A stretch of 64,000 nucleotides of DNA. It comes from Chytridium lagenaria (taxonomy: Eukaryota; Chytridiomycota; Chytridiomycetes; Chytridiales; Chytridiaceae). Position 1 is the first letter of the stretch, and every line of letters begins with the position of its first letter. The notes under the pieces are model-generated. The model was not told the origin of the DNA. It was given only the letters and a program-made list of their open reading frames with translations, and ran no database searches. The position numbers and the translations under genes were made by a program. Positions 49,614 through 60,918 of the stretch are shown here, in pieces. The stretch lies in contig JAHLKC010000006.1 in assembly GCA_025449115.1 (NCBI GenBank), forward strand, positions 62,001 to 126,000. Reading direction: 5' to 3'.

Positions 49614-50480
49614 AGTTCACGCGTTGGTGTTAATTCCTTTGAAACCTTTCGTTTTTCCCTTTTTCGTTCCTTTTTTTTTTGTGGCAAAACCTCTTTAACG
49701 TTGACTGTTGTTTGGACTTGTTTTGATTGCACTTTTTTCTGCCTTGATGACCCTCCTCTATCAGTCTGATTCGTTTGGTGTTTTCTTTTTCCTCTTATAA
49801 TGTGAGGGTTGCTCTCGCCCGACTTTTTTTTTTTCCTCATGTTTATTGCATTTTCGCTACCTTTTTCTTGGGAATCGGATCATAAAGTGATCAGTGTTTG
49901 AAATAAAAATGGGTTTGAAAAAAAGGGATCTGTTTTAAAGTTTCTCAAAGCTGTTTTCTCGTTATCATTCTCCTAGTAATTACTTCAAATGCTGACTATA
50001 AAGCGGAAGAAGTAAAACGTTCATAAAGATAGTATTTATGTATTCATTCTTCAAAAAAAAGTAAAAAAGAAGAAAGAAAAAAACAGCAACTGTGTTTCTA
50101 AAAAAAAAGGCTGTCAGAAGAAAAATAGTGCTTTTGTAAAACACGTGAGAAAAGGAATCACAAGTAAAACCATTAATTATGTCGCAAAAAAGTGTGGAAA
50201 ACATGGTTGGCGGAGAAAAAACAACGACACAACTGTGAAAAATCAAAAGATAAAAGAAGAAATCTAAATTGATAAAGACAAGTGAGTGGATGAAAAAAAG
50301 GAATCAGGGAAATCAAATGGTGTGAGAATAATTTTTGGTGATAGACAAAAGCATATGGAGGATTAAGTAAAGTGGAAAAATAGGTTTGAGATGGATTAGT
50401 GAAAGACGGGAAAATGTTAAAACAAGATATAAAACGTAAATGCCCGAAATAGCTATAAGGGGAGTAGAAAAAGAGTACAT
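49614..50480. other. Convergent intergenic region, A/T-tract rich
   Basis: Lies between the 3' ends of the S33 gene and the FAD monooxygenase gene. Only low-complexity T and A runs are seen; no coding or RNA signal. Confidence 0.4.
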
Positions 50481-53151
50481 TTAATACCCAACAGGCATCA
50501 ACGACGGCAACCCACTCCTCACAGCCCCTCTTGTCAACATCGTAGTATACGAAGCCTTAGTCCACGTCGACGGCGTATACCTTCTCCCAATCCTCATCAA
50601 ACTCCTCACCCACCCATGTTCCGTCCTTGACCAATCCCCCTCCGCTCTCGCCTCCTTCATCACGCCCCGTCGCCATCGCCATCCGCTCCTTATCAAACTC
50701 AGCCGCAGTCGCCGCCAACGCTCGAGCAGTGTCATCATCATCCACAGGTGGTAATGGGGACGCTGATGGTGATGTAGGTGCAGATGGGGAGACGAGGTTC
50801 TTGGCAAGGAGTTTCGCGAGGAGCGCCGCGTCCTGTCAAGGCAAGACCTGCGCCAATGGACCCGTGGGCTTGTGGGGCAATAGGGTGTGCAGCGTCACCA
50901 ATCAGGAAAACACGACCGGGTTGGTGAGGGTTGGAAAAGGTTTCGAGGGGGTCTTCGGCGAGGTCTGTCACGTCTTGACATGTGGTGAGGTTGGGATCTG
51001 TGCGAGCCATGACGGCGTGGCAAGGGTGGGGGAGGTTGGTGTTTTGAGCGAGACGGAGGGCAAGGGTTCGGATCTCGCTGCCGGTGAGTGGTGCGGGTGG
51101 AGCGAAAAGATTGGGCATCATGCCGGACCCCGGGGTGATGGCGGAGTTGGGCATAGGGTATGCACCCGGAGCCATTGGGGAGGAAGGGGAGGGAGGAGGG
51201 AGGGAACGGTGGTTGATGCGGAGGTTGGTGGGTTTCTCGGCCTCGAGTTTTTCTCGGAGACGACGTTGAAGGTCAGGGTCGCCTGCAATGTTCCCGCCGT
51301 GACCGCCTGATGCGGTTGTTCTCCCGCGACGAGGGGGACGGCGAGGGCTTCCAGGGGGAGAAGAGTCGGAAGATCCTTCGCCGTTATCCCAGGAGGGGGT
51401 GACGGTGGGTTCGGATTCTTTAAAGGCCATGCGGCGGAGGTTTTCAATGACGTCAGCGTCGTCCTCGTCATCCTCGTCGTCGTTGCCGGCAGTAAGGGTT
51501 TCTTCGTCATCGTTGGTAGATGATCGTGATGTCTCGTCGTCCACTTCAGGCTCAGATACATGTTCATCATTCTCCGTCCAGAAGGTGATGTTCCGCCTGG
51601 TGAGCTAAGTGTACTTCCACCCCCCCACTTGTCTTCAGGGTTAGTGGTATCCGTTTGAATGCTTCCAAGACCCTGCAACGCCGGATCGGGTGCACCGTTG
51701 TGGAGGCTAAAGTTCGTTGACATGACAATAGAGGAACGCGGGTTCTTTGCGATTGCCTCTGACACCATCTTGCGAGTCTTAATCATGTTAAAGGTGTCAA
51801 CGTGTTGGTTTGGTTCAGTCTGAGCAACAACCAGATTCCAGCCCAACATTCCGTTTCCAAGATTTGTCATTCCAAAGCTTAGACTTTTGGCCACGACTGA
51901 GACGGACCTGCCGTCAGGACAGAACTCATGAACGTCGTCGCGGTGAAGATCCTCAATAGGCTTGCCATTCTCCATGACGTCTGGTGTGTCAACCGGCGGT
52001 AAGACCAACCGAGTGATACCAGACAGAATGCACGTGCCAGCGTGTGCTGGAATATTGCCCTTTCCGTTCACAAGAATTTTCCTGACCTTGGAATGAACTC
52101 CATCAGCCCCCACAAGCACATCAGCAACCTCAACACGTCCGCTCTCAAACTCCACAGTAACTTTGCCGGTAGCCGGGTTGACCGTGTAAGACTCCAAACA
52201 CTCGCCAAGAACCAGCTCGGGAACAAGGTACTTGAAGTTCTCCGTCTCAAACCATGAACCCGACGCAAGGTCAGCCTCGAGCCCAAGCATGGGTTCCGGG
52301 GACATGTCACTGTTGTTAGCGGGTGAGGGAAGGAAATCATCCCCAAAAACAAGGTCGTCCCGTCTTCCGGATAGAGCAATCATGAGAAGACGAAGGAGAT
52401 CGCAACGACGGGCAGAGACCATGGGAGGGAGGGCAGAGTCAACACCAAGTTCTTCTTCTACTGATGTTGACGATGTGCCAAGTTCAGCGCGGCTTGGTGG
52501 CCACTGTACAAGATCCTCGTTTGTTTCTGCATCAATTGACTTTGGTAAAAAGTAAGAACAGAGAACGCATTGAAAAGATATGGAATCAAATGGAACGGCA
52601 TGAATATCGCTTAAAGAAAGAACGAGTAGTTGGGAGTGATAGGAGTAGTAAATAGACACTAAAAAGAGGTATTTGGAGTCGCTGCAGGTTGCTCGTACTC
52701 GCTATGCGAAGCTCGAGAGAGCTCAAAAGTTGTTTGTTCGTCAGTCAAACTTGCTTGATCAGCTGTGCAGGAAAGCTTCGCATATGTCACTGCTCCGCAG
52801 TGTCGTCAACGACATCCGTTGCTATAAACAGATTACTCACCGTGAACTTGAGAATGGGGCAGCAATCCTACTCAACTTCCCACCCAATCCCATTTCAATC
52901 AAAACATCAACCGCCCATCTCCACAGCAGGTAATGACCACCAGACTCATTGTATTCGGCGTCGGTCTTTTCCTCAAAAACCACGACATCGAGGTTTAGTC
53001 CAGTGGATCGTCCCACCCTTTTAAGTGCGAGTGCGAGTGCCAGACCAGCCAGACCACCACCAATGATGATGATACGCTTTGAAGGCATTCCACCACCGAA
53101 ACTCTCCGTTTCCTCGTCGTTGTTTGAAGAGGCGTGGGAATGAGGACCCAT
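50481..53151 (-). CDS. FAD-dependent monooxygenase (PHBH fold) with acidic insertion
   Basis: Flavin monooxygenase that hydroxylates a small organic substrate with NAD(P)H and O2; substrate unknown. From ATG 53151: KRIIIIGGGLAGLALALAL (FAD Rossmann GxGxxG), ARRCDLLRLLM (conserved Arg), VADVLVGADGVHSKVRKIL (DG motif), LGNGMLGWNLVVAQTEP, and GRVFLIGDAAHPIAPQAHG (GD motif binding the FAD ribityl). Between about 51640 and 51130 a ~170-residue Asp/Glu- and Pro-rich low-complexity insert separates the substrate domain from the GD motif. A 5' intron runs from about 52842 (GTGAGT) to about 52545. The frame changes around 51560-51620, at about 50835 and near 50560. After the last, TWTKASYTTMLTRG ends at 50481; without it the stop is 50557. 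Confidence 0.8.
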
Positions 53152-54279
53152 TTTCTAGATGACCAAGTTGTTTTTTGGTGGATGTGTTTTGTGTCTGTCT
53201 ATGAAGCTTTGTGAAGTAGAGTAAGGAGGAGTAGCTTTGCTGATCCGATTCGACGTTTGACTGCAGGACCAGAGTAAAGTCGACAGGAATCAACTACTTG
53301 ATTCTTCACTACGTCGAGTAGGTAGAGTAGAGCAGAGTAGAGTAGAGTAATGAGTAGTATCGCTGGTAGTCCAGAGTAGTGTGTAGTCAGTCAGTCAGCC
53401 AGTCAGTCTCGTCTTCCCACCCAAAATGAAAGCCACAAAAGAGAAATAAATAAAAATAAATAATATTTGAATGGTGATACAAGTCAAATTATAATTAAAA
53501 TAATTATAATTAATAATTAAGGGGTGGAGAATTTTACTAATATTTATTTACTCATAGAGCCATTGGCCAATGACGTTTTAATACTCAACGTAAAATATAA
53601 TAATATAAGAAATAGTTCATTGTCCAATGAGATGAAAGAACTAGCCGTTTGTGTAACTTCTATTGCGGCATTATTCGATGATGATCATTAATATTCATTG
53701 ATGATGGTAGACGGCCATGTCATCATTTGTTTTTTATTATTGCTGCTCCACCCCGCATCTATCAAGAAAGAAACCCTTTTTCGTACCTTCATGTCCGCAC
53801 AGGACGCCTCCAAATGTTCACCTCCGCTCTTCAGCCTCTGCATTCTCCAGCCCACTTCCCAAGCATAAGAAAAGCATCCACACAGACGACGGTTCTCTTG
53901 TGGGAACAAGGCGGTAAAGGGAGGGAGGGACGTCCTGTCCTGATCACGTTGCAACATCGCGTATTCAATTCCCCTGCTAAAGAATAGGGGCTTAAAACAC
54001 AGTCCTGTATCATTATTGTAAAAGCGTGAGACTTTCAATTTGTCGGAGTAATCCCAAGATGCCTCCCGAGAAAAAGATCAGATAAGATGTTTACAAAACC
54101 CTAGCCTAATTTAGCGGAGATATCTTAGATCACGTTTTTTTTTTCTGAGAGCGCGTTTTATTTATAATTATCGTTTTTGTTCACATTGCTTAACCTCCCA
54201 TTTCTTTTCCGTCTATATAAAGAGGCAAACCCCCCTCTGCCATTTTCTTCACAGTGTTCTAATCAAGCACTTTTCCATC
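53152..54279. other. Divergent intergenic region with microsatellites
   Basis: Shared upstream region of the FAD monooxygenase (-) and the fasciclin gene (+). It contains an AGAGT/GAGTA tract (about 53310-53385), a CAGT tract (53385-53408) and an AT-rich core (53440-53560). A TATATAAAG box at about 54215 lies 65 bp upstream of the fasciclin ATG and is a plausible core promoter element. Confidence 0.45.
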
Positions 54280-55929
54280 ATGTTCGCCTCCGCCCTCTCC
54301 ACCTTTGCGGCCCTCTTTCTTTGCCTGTCTTCCGTCGCTCATGGCCTCTCCGTCAACAAGGATTGGCAATTTGTCATGAAGGACCGCGACGTCTCCTCCT
54401 ACCGCAAGCACAAGGCGCTCAGAGGTGAAGGCAACAACATCTGTAAGTCATCTATCCCTCCCTTTCACATCCCCGCTTCATTATGCTTGACATCCCTCGG
54501 GGTTGACCAATTTCATGTTCATTCTAAAAAGGGGACAAGCTTCGCGAGGAACGCGATTTCTCTAGTTTTGTCGAGCTCATTGAGAAGGAGAAGGGTCTGC
54601 GTGACGAGTTTGAGCGCGGCGAACGGATGACTGTCTTTGCCCCCACCAACGAGGTAAGCTTTCTTCGATCGGTTTTCTTGACTGTGCCTCCCACATTTGG
54701 ATCTCCCTGAATGCCTCTTCGACCGTTATTCTGGCACGCGGACACGGCCCATGCCGTCTTCCTCATTCCCCCTAATTCCTTGGATAGTCATGTCTTCACC
54801 CATGTATTCGAACATCATCCTCCTTGTTTCCGCCATCCATAGATGCTTTCTTCTCACTCATTTCATAACTCTTTCCGTCACACAGGCCATCAAGCGTTTC
54901 GAGGACCGACAGAAGAAGCGTGGCGGTGATGACGGCCATGACCGTGACGAGATCAGGATGCAGGAGGTCCTCCTCTACCACATCATCCCGGAGCACGAGA
55001 TTGAGAAGAATGACTTGCGCGATGGTGTGCTTCTCAAGAGTAACCTTGAGCTTGACACGCTTGAGGCCAACGTCAGAGAATCCGGGTCTCCAAGATCTTC
55101 CATGACGTTTACTTGGTAAGTCTTTCCCCTTATCGTTTCTTTCACTCGATATATCCGAAGATTATGTTCCGTTTATTGTTTGATCAACGCTTTCATATCT
55201 CACAAGCCTGAACTCCTCTCTACACCTCCGATTGCCTTTATTAAATGAAATGCTAACTGAAATCACTAGAACATGTACGCTCGTATCGACTTGAAGCGTG
55301 ACTACGACGCCGACAACGGCCGTATCTGGGGGATCGAAGACGTCCTCGTCCCACCCCCTAACGTCGTTGACGTCATGTACTCTATCCCCACCGAATTCTC
55401 CACCACCGTTTCCGCCCTCTGCCGTCTCGGTGTCACCGACAAGCTCGAGCAAATGAAGGGTGGAACCGTTCTCGTCCCGGACAACGCTGCCTGGGAGAAG
55501 CTTGGTTTCCGTAACCTCTACCATCTCTTCAGTGAACGCGGTCGTGATGATTTGAAAAAGATCTTGCAGTACCACGTTGCGGATGACCTTGCTTATTCGA
55601 CCAAGATGATGAGGGATGGGAAGGTGGAGTTGGAGACAATGTTGAAGGGTGAGAAAATCATTGTTGAGGCGCGTCGTCGTCGTGATGGTGGTGGTGGACG
55701 TCGTCAAGTCCGTCGTGGGGAGGATGATGATGGTCAGCATGAGTCGCCCAAGGACTATATCTTTGTTGTGAACGAGGGTGAGGCTAGGATTAGGTTCACC
55801 GATGGTGTCTCTGAGAATGGTGTGATTCACGTCATCTCTGAGGTTCTTGTTCCCGAGAGCGTTGAGCTTCCTGATGAGCGTAGGAACGGTGACCGTGCAC
55901 AGGAGTTCGGCATGATGATGCTTGCTTGA
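54280..55929 (+). CDS. Secreted fasciclin (FAS1) domain protein
   Basis: Cell-surface or extracellular adhesion-type protein, ~391 residues after one correction. The signal peptide MFASALSTFAALFLCLSSVA is followed by two FAS1 domains. Domain 1: FSSFVELIEKEKGLRDEF, MTVFAPTNEAI (H1 motif), QEVLLYHIIPE (YH motif). Domain 2: FSTTVSALCRLGVTDKLEQ, GGTVLVPDNAAWEKLG (H1), LKKILQYHVADD, and GVIHVISEVLVP (H2). Exons are 54280-54442, 54532-54653, 54886-55115 and 55270-55929. A frame break at AA 55079-55080 (one A too few) restores IRVSKIFHDVYL, and exon lengths then sum to whole codons. A basic/Gly insert (ARRRRDGGGGRRQVRRGEDD) lies inside domain 2. No GPI signal is visible at the C-terminus. Confidence 0.88.
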
Positions 55930-57761
55930 AGAGCATAGTGAACGTTTTTTGCCCTTTGATTCTTGAACCCTTTTTTCTTATTGTTATGCTTTGCTTGTGC
56001 ATGTATTTTTTTTTTCTTAGTGACTTTTGTTGGGCATTATCTCCGTTAGAAGATTATCGCCCCTTTTTTCTCTCTCCTCAGAAACTTCTCTACCCCCACT
56101 TTTTTTCTCCCCCATTTCTTGTCCCTTCTTAGCTGTATATGAACTGTGTATATGCCTGATGGCTCCTTTCGAAGGGTTCAAAATATATTTTTATTGCAGA
56201 GCAGAAATCCAAAGTGTTAATCTCTCGCACCTTATTAAATCTTACGAAAAATATGTACTGGATATATCTCACACGAAGGATGTGATCGCAATTCATTACA
56301 TACAATCTTACTATCGAAGCTTGTGCTGATATTCAAGTCAGTTATGGTTTACATTCAAAATCTAAGAGAAAAGTACGAAAATTATAATCGACTATACACT
56401 TATCAACCCTTTCATGTCCATTCAACATCATATTTCAAATTACCCAGTAAAGACCATGTACCCAAACAGACTGTCTTCAACCAAAACGGCTGTGGGGAAA
56501 ATCCAAGAAAGTGTACAAATCCTTAAGGGCTCTGTACATCAGGGGCTCCACCCCATCACATCGTGACAAGGCGCAAACGTCAAAAAAAATTAAACCCACA
56601 ACAAAACAAAATCGGGTTTTACGGGTGTGCATTGTAAACGTCTCAAGGGAAACGGCGTATAGGGCAACCCTCACGTTTATACGTACAAAACAAAAGGCGT
56701 CAACATCCAAAAACGAAAACCTACTCAAAAAGAAAGACGGGCAAAGGCGAAACGAGCGGCAACATTAAACGAGAAAACCATACATACCACCGTCTTTCAC
56801 AATGTCAACGAAAAGTATAAGCCGAGAAACGGCTGGTTTGCTGTATACATCAACGTTACCTTTTTTTTCTTCTTTGACGGTTACCGAACAACGTGACAAA
56901 CGTAACCCGAGCATGCGCGCCGGTCCATCAGTGTCTTTCCACATCTGTCGTCATTCGGCACAAGTGAAAAAAAGTCTAATTTAAAACTAAAAGTTCAAAG
57001 CACCCCCCTCCTCAACACCCCCATCCATCGCCGAGCCCCTCAACTAAAGATGGGTTCCAAGAAAAGGGGAAAGTAAATATTTAACATCTGCACACAAATT
57101 GAATAAATAAATGATGACCATGACATGTTATTGGAGAAAAGAAGGGAAGGAAAGGGGGTGCTTGTCCTACCTTACCATTCATGGCTTTGCTTGAAATCCG
57201 GCCGCGCGCTTATTTTTTCTTGCGTGTGTAACAATGAAAGGATGTTGTGGCGTTAACAAGAGATTTGGAAAAAGGGGTTTTTTCCATGGGATACAAGACC
57301 CAAATGCAAAAGTGTCAAAAAAAAGGAAAAAAAAAGTGAAAAAAAAAAGTGAAAAAGAAGTACACTATGGAAAGGGGGCGTTCAAGTTTGTTTTTTTTTT
57401 TGGTTTACTTTATGTGGTTGGTGGTTGGTTCACTGATGGAAAAAGGGTGGACCCCCACCACACCACCACCCCTTTTGGTTTTTGCAAGTGGAAGGAAAAC
57501 AAACCCATTAAAGTCAAAGTACAGTATCTATTAAAAGTTTGAATAAACCATAAAGCAAAGTTCCAAAAAGTTAAAAAAAATGTGTCAAAGAGTTTTTTAA
57601 AAAAAATGGGAACGTGTGAAGGTGCATCAAACGTCGCGCGACAAAGTCTGGAAAAGTAAGGTACATGAAAAGGTTGGGGAAAAGCGTCTGTCGGAGAATA
57701 CGCTGATTGAGAGAGAAAAAATGATAGAATTAAAAAAGAGATACGGAAGGGTGAAGGGCGT
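55930..57761. other. Long convergent intergenic region
   Basis: About 1.8 kb between two 3' ends. It has T-rich stretches (55950-56120), A-rich stretches (57300-57380, 57570-57610) and homopolymer runs. I looked for spliced genes and RNA genes on both strands and found none I can support. Confidence 0.4.
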
Positions 57762-59957
57762 TTAGTAGGCGGAGCTGGATTGTGCTTGCTGCTTGGAGGT
57801 GAAAGTTCCACCGGCGAGAGCACGGTTCCTCCTGATACCAGAAGCGAAAGCTTTGCACATACTAAAAACAAAAAAGCAAAAAGGGTCAGCGACGACAATT
57901 TTCTAAAATAAACGACGTGTTTAAAAAGATGAAAAACTCACGTTGAGAAAGTAATCTGCAAATTCCTGACTTCCGACACAAAACTCCTATCCCTCAAAAT
58001 GTTGCCCTCAAGAGCCGAAAAGTCAAGGTTGGTGAGAAGTTCCATTGCCCTCGAAAGTTTGTAGAGGGGACGCATGAGGAGAACGGCGGCGATGGCCGCA
58101 ATGATGACACCGGCTGCTGCGACGGAGCTGGCGAGGATAACAGCCTTCTTGGTGGCGGCGTCGGTTTCGGCGAAAAAGTCGGAGCGAGGGGTGGCAACAA
58201 TGACCATCCAGTTGGAGGGTTGGGCGAGGTAGCGCTGTAATGAGACGGCGTGTTAGGGAAAAGGTGGGGTTGTGTTGATCAGGCGGGGCTACTTACGGTG
58301 TTGAGGAACCAATTTTGTCCGTCGCCAATGTCAATGAGCCTAGAGATGGTTTGGCCAGTGTTCTCCACCTATCGTAAACAAAAACAATAGTCGCATTAAT
58401 TTATTGGCCGTGAGGACACAGAACACAGATTAAAGAATTATTTTAAGCATTTACCTTGGTGTAGCTTCCATAGATGTTGGTCAAAGTTTTTCCAATCATC
58501 TGCGCAACTCTGTCAGGAGTGGTCGTCAAGTTAAAGTGCTCCACAGGAGCTGGGTTCTGTGGAGTCGGGGGAGGATCTTGAAGATGGATTTGGGTTCCGC
58601 ATTCGCAACGAGGCTTCCAGTGAGTGTGTCAATCATGATGACCTTGCTGTTGGGGGTGACTTTAATTTCTGAAAAGAGTTTTCCAAGGGCCTTTTCATTC
58701 TCAACGCCAAGGGAGCATGCAAAGGATGGGAATTCGGTGGAACGGTTAGTGTACTTGACTTGGTTGACACCAGTGATCATGACGCCGTTGTTGAAAGTGA
58801 TAGAGAAAGTGACGCCAAGGTTTCTGGGGTTGGTGATCATCGCGGCGAAGTCTTTTTGAGAGGTTAGAGAAAGGCTCAGAGATTGGGGATTGCTTACAAT
58901 CAAACGTCATCATAAGAGGCGCCCATGGGAAAGGGAAAGCTCGGAAAGGTTCGGTATAGGCGGGGTTTTCAATTGATGTCAAGTTCATCTGGTTGAGGAA
59001 GGGGTCTGAAGGGCCGGAATTTTTTAGTGCCATATTTTTTAAATAAAGTAGACAGTACGTACAGGAGGTGGTGTCCATGAACAAAGCAACGTTGCTAACT
59101 TGCGAGGCAGCTTCATAACTTCCAATGACAGTGGTGTTTGGTGATGTGGGAACCAAGGGCCTTGATAAGGTAAAAAGTTAGGTTATTTTTTGGAGTGCAA
59201 GTTTCGCAGCAAAAAAATACTTACTCTCCGTCAAAAAGGTTGGGGTAAGAAGCGCAATTGATGCCCTGAATGTAATCAGAAGTGTTGGTGAGGGATGCGA
59301 GGAAGAGGAATGTGTCAATCTCGGAACGGAGGTTTCTGTTGTTGGTAACCATAGCGCGCTGGAGGGAAGGGTTGGAGAGAGCAATGCTGATAAGGCTAAA
59401 GGGTAGAAACAAGAATATCCTGTTAGTCTTTGGGCAAAGCCAGACGTAAAGAAAAATAAATAATAATAAAAAAAGAACTCACCCAACGGGAAGGTCAATA
59501 GTATCCTGCACTTTGGTAATGATCTTGTCGACAGCTTGAGCAATAACGATCCCACCAAAGTTGTTGATGTTGTTAATAGTGTTCGTTTGAAGAATGTAAA
59601 AGAGCTAAATTGTGCATGAAAAAGTATCCAGAACATTTCAGTGTACATGCAAAAACATATTTAAGGCTAGTCAGACTTACTGGTCCGGCGACGGATCCAA
59701 GAGTGATAAAGACGATAAAGATCACCCATAACAGAGACGGGGAGATGGAATCCACAGCAGAATCCCTTTCCATCCTTCTTGGCCTTTGAATCAGCGGCAA
59801 GTTCGGCCACAGAAGTATTTAGACTGTCCTTTGGGCCGTGACTAAGAGAGCCTGTGGGTGAACGCAGACTAGAGTTTGCAGGATGATGAGAACCTCCAAG
59901 AGGATGCATCTCCATGGAGCCGTTCCTGCCGTTGTTGCTGTAGTTGTAGTCTGTCAT
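57762..59957 (-). CDS. Two-helix membrane receptor with Cache-like ectodomain, no output domain
   Basis: Signal-sensing membrane protein. From ATG 59957: ~55 cytosolic residues (MTDYNYSNNGRNGSMEMHPL), membrane helix SPSLLWVIFIVFITLGSVAG, then a ~350-residue extracellular domain with the dCache pattern: GLISIALSNPSLQRAMVTNN near its start, later SPNTTVIGSYEAASQVSNVA, ITFNNGVMITGVNQVKYTNR, VIMIDTLTGSLVANAEP and YLAQPSNWMVIVATPRSDFF. Second helix AVILASSVAAAGVIIAAIAA, then a HAMP-like stretch (RPLYKLSRAMELLTNLDFSA) and MCKAFASGIRRNRAL, ending 18 residues later. In receptors of this build a kinase or cyclase normally follows; here the stop comes at once. Many short introns. One frame change at GG 59747-59748 (one base too many) precedes the first helix. 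Confidence 0.72.
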
Positions 59958-60918
59958 GCCTCACTGTGTTGGATGATGGATGTCTAAACGCTGTTATGGA
60001 TGGACAGATCAGCGGAAAGGCGCGCTAAGGGTATGATGGTGCCTTTTATATATTTATATCCTTTTTATATATAAATATAAAAAACACCAGTGAAATCAAA
60101 GGGGTTGGTTTGTTGAATAAAATAAAATATTTATTTAAATATTAGATGTTACACAATACTACAAGCTCTTAGAGAGGGACAGGAAGAGAAGAGAAGAGAA
60201 GAGAGAAGAAGAAAGAAAGAGAGAGACAAAAAGTGTGCACATTCTTTAAAAAATAATTTGTGTTTTTGTTTCAACATAAACCAATATAAATATAAATTAT
60301 AAATAATTATAATTGTTATTCTCTCATCAATAAATATTTACTTCTAATAACGTTTTCAGACAGCAGCCCTTTTGCATGTTTCAAAATAATCATATTTATA
60401 TATTTAATAAATACTATAAAATAATATATTAGGTATTAATTAATATGAATATGAAATAAATAGTAATAAGTAACTTAAAACTTTAATAATAATAATACCT
60501 TTTGAATTGTCTTTCAATTGCTAATAAGATAAAGTAAATACAACAAAGGAGGGGTCCTTTACGCACGTAAAACGAATAAAAGCCCCGCTCCCAGTACCCA
60601 GACTGACTCAAATACTATCCCAAAGGCGACCTTGGTCAGGTTTAGTACTTTTGGCCGTCATGGAAAACGGAAAAGGGGCTTCTCATTGATACAGCCATTC
60701 GTAGACCCGTCATTTAGAGGTTAAAAGAAAGCTGATTGATGCTAAATATTTACATAAATGAGTGAGAGATTGGAAGAAACAAGCACTACTAGGCTTCAAT
60801 TTGAGACCAAACCAAGATGACGCTCGTGTATTGGATAAACGTTAAAAAAAAGAGGCTAATAACAAATCAAATAAATAAAAGAGATATACTCTTATTCCAA
60901 AATATGAACAAAGACTTA
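59958..60918. other. Intergenic, very AT-rich
   Basis: Promoter of the Cache receptor (-) and 3' region of the kinase fusion (-). Contains an AGAAG/GAAA purine microsatellite (60180-60228) and about 300 bp of nearly pure A+T with ATATTTA/TAATTA repeats (60240-60530). No gene is seen. Confidence 0.45.

Noticed and set aside
50627..51310. Plus-strand open frame of ~227 codons
   Set aside because: It lies antisense to the FAD monooxygenase GD-motif region, and only the minus strand shows conserved motifs.
55930..57761. Small open frames (60-160 codons) on both strands in the convergent spacer
   Set aside because: Low-complexity, no splice-supported extension, no recognisable domain.
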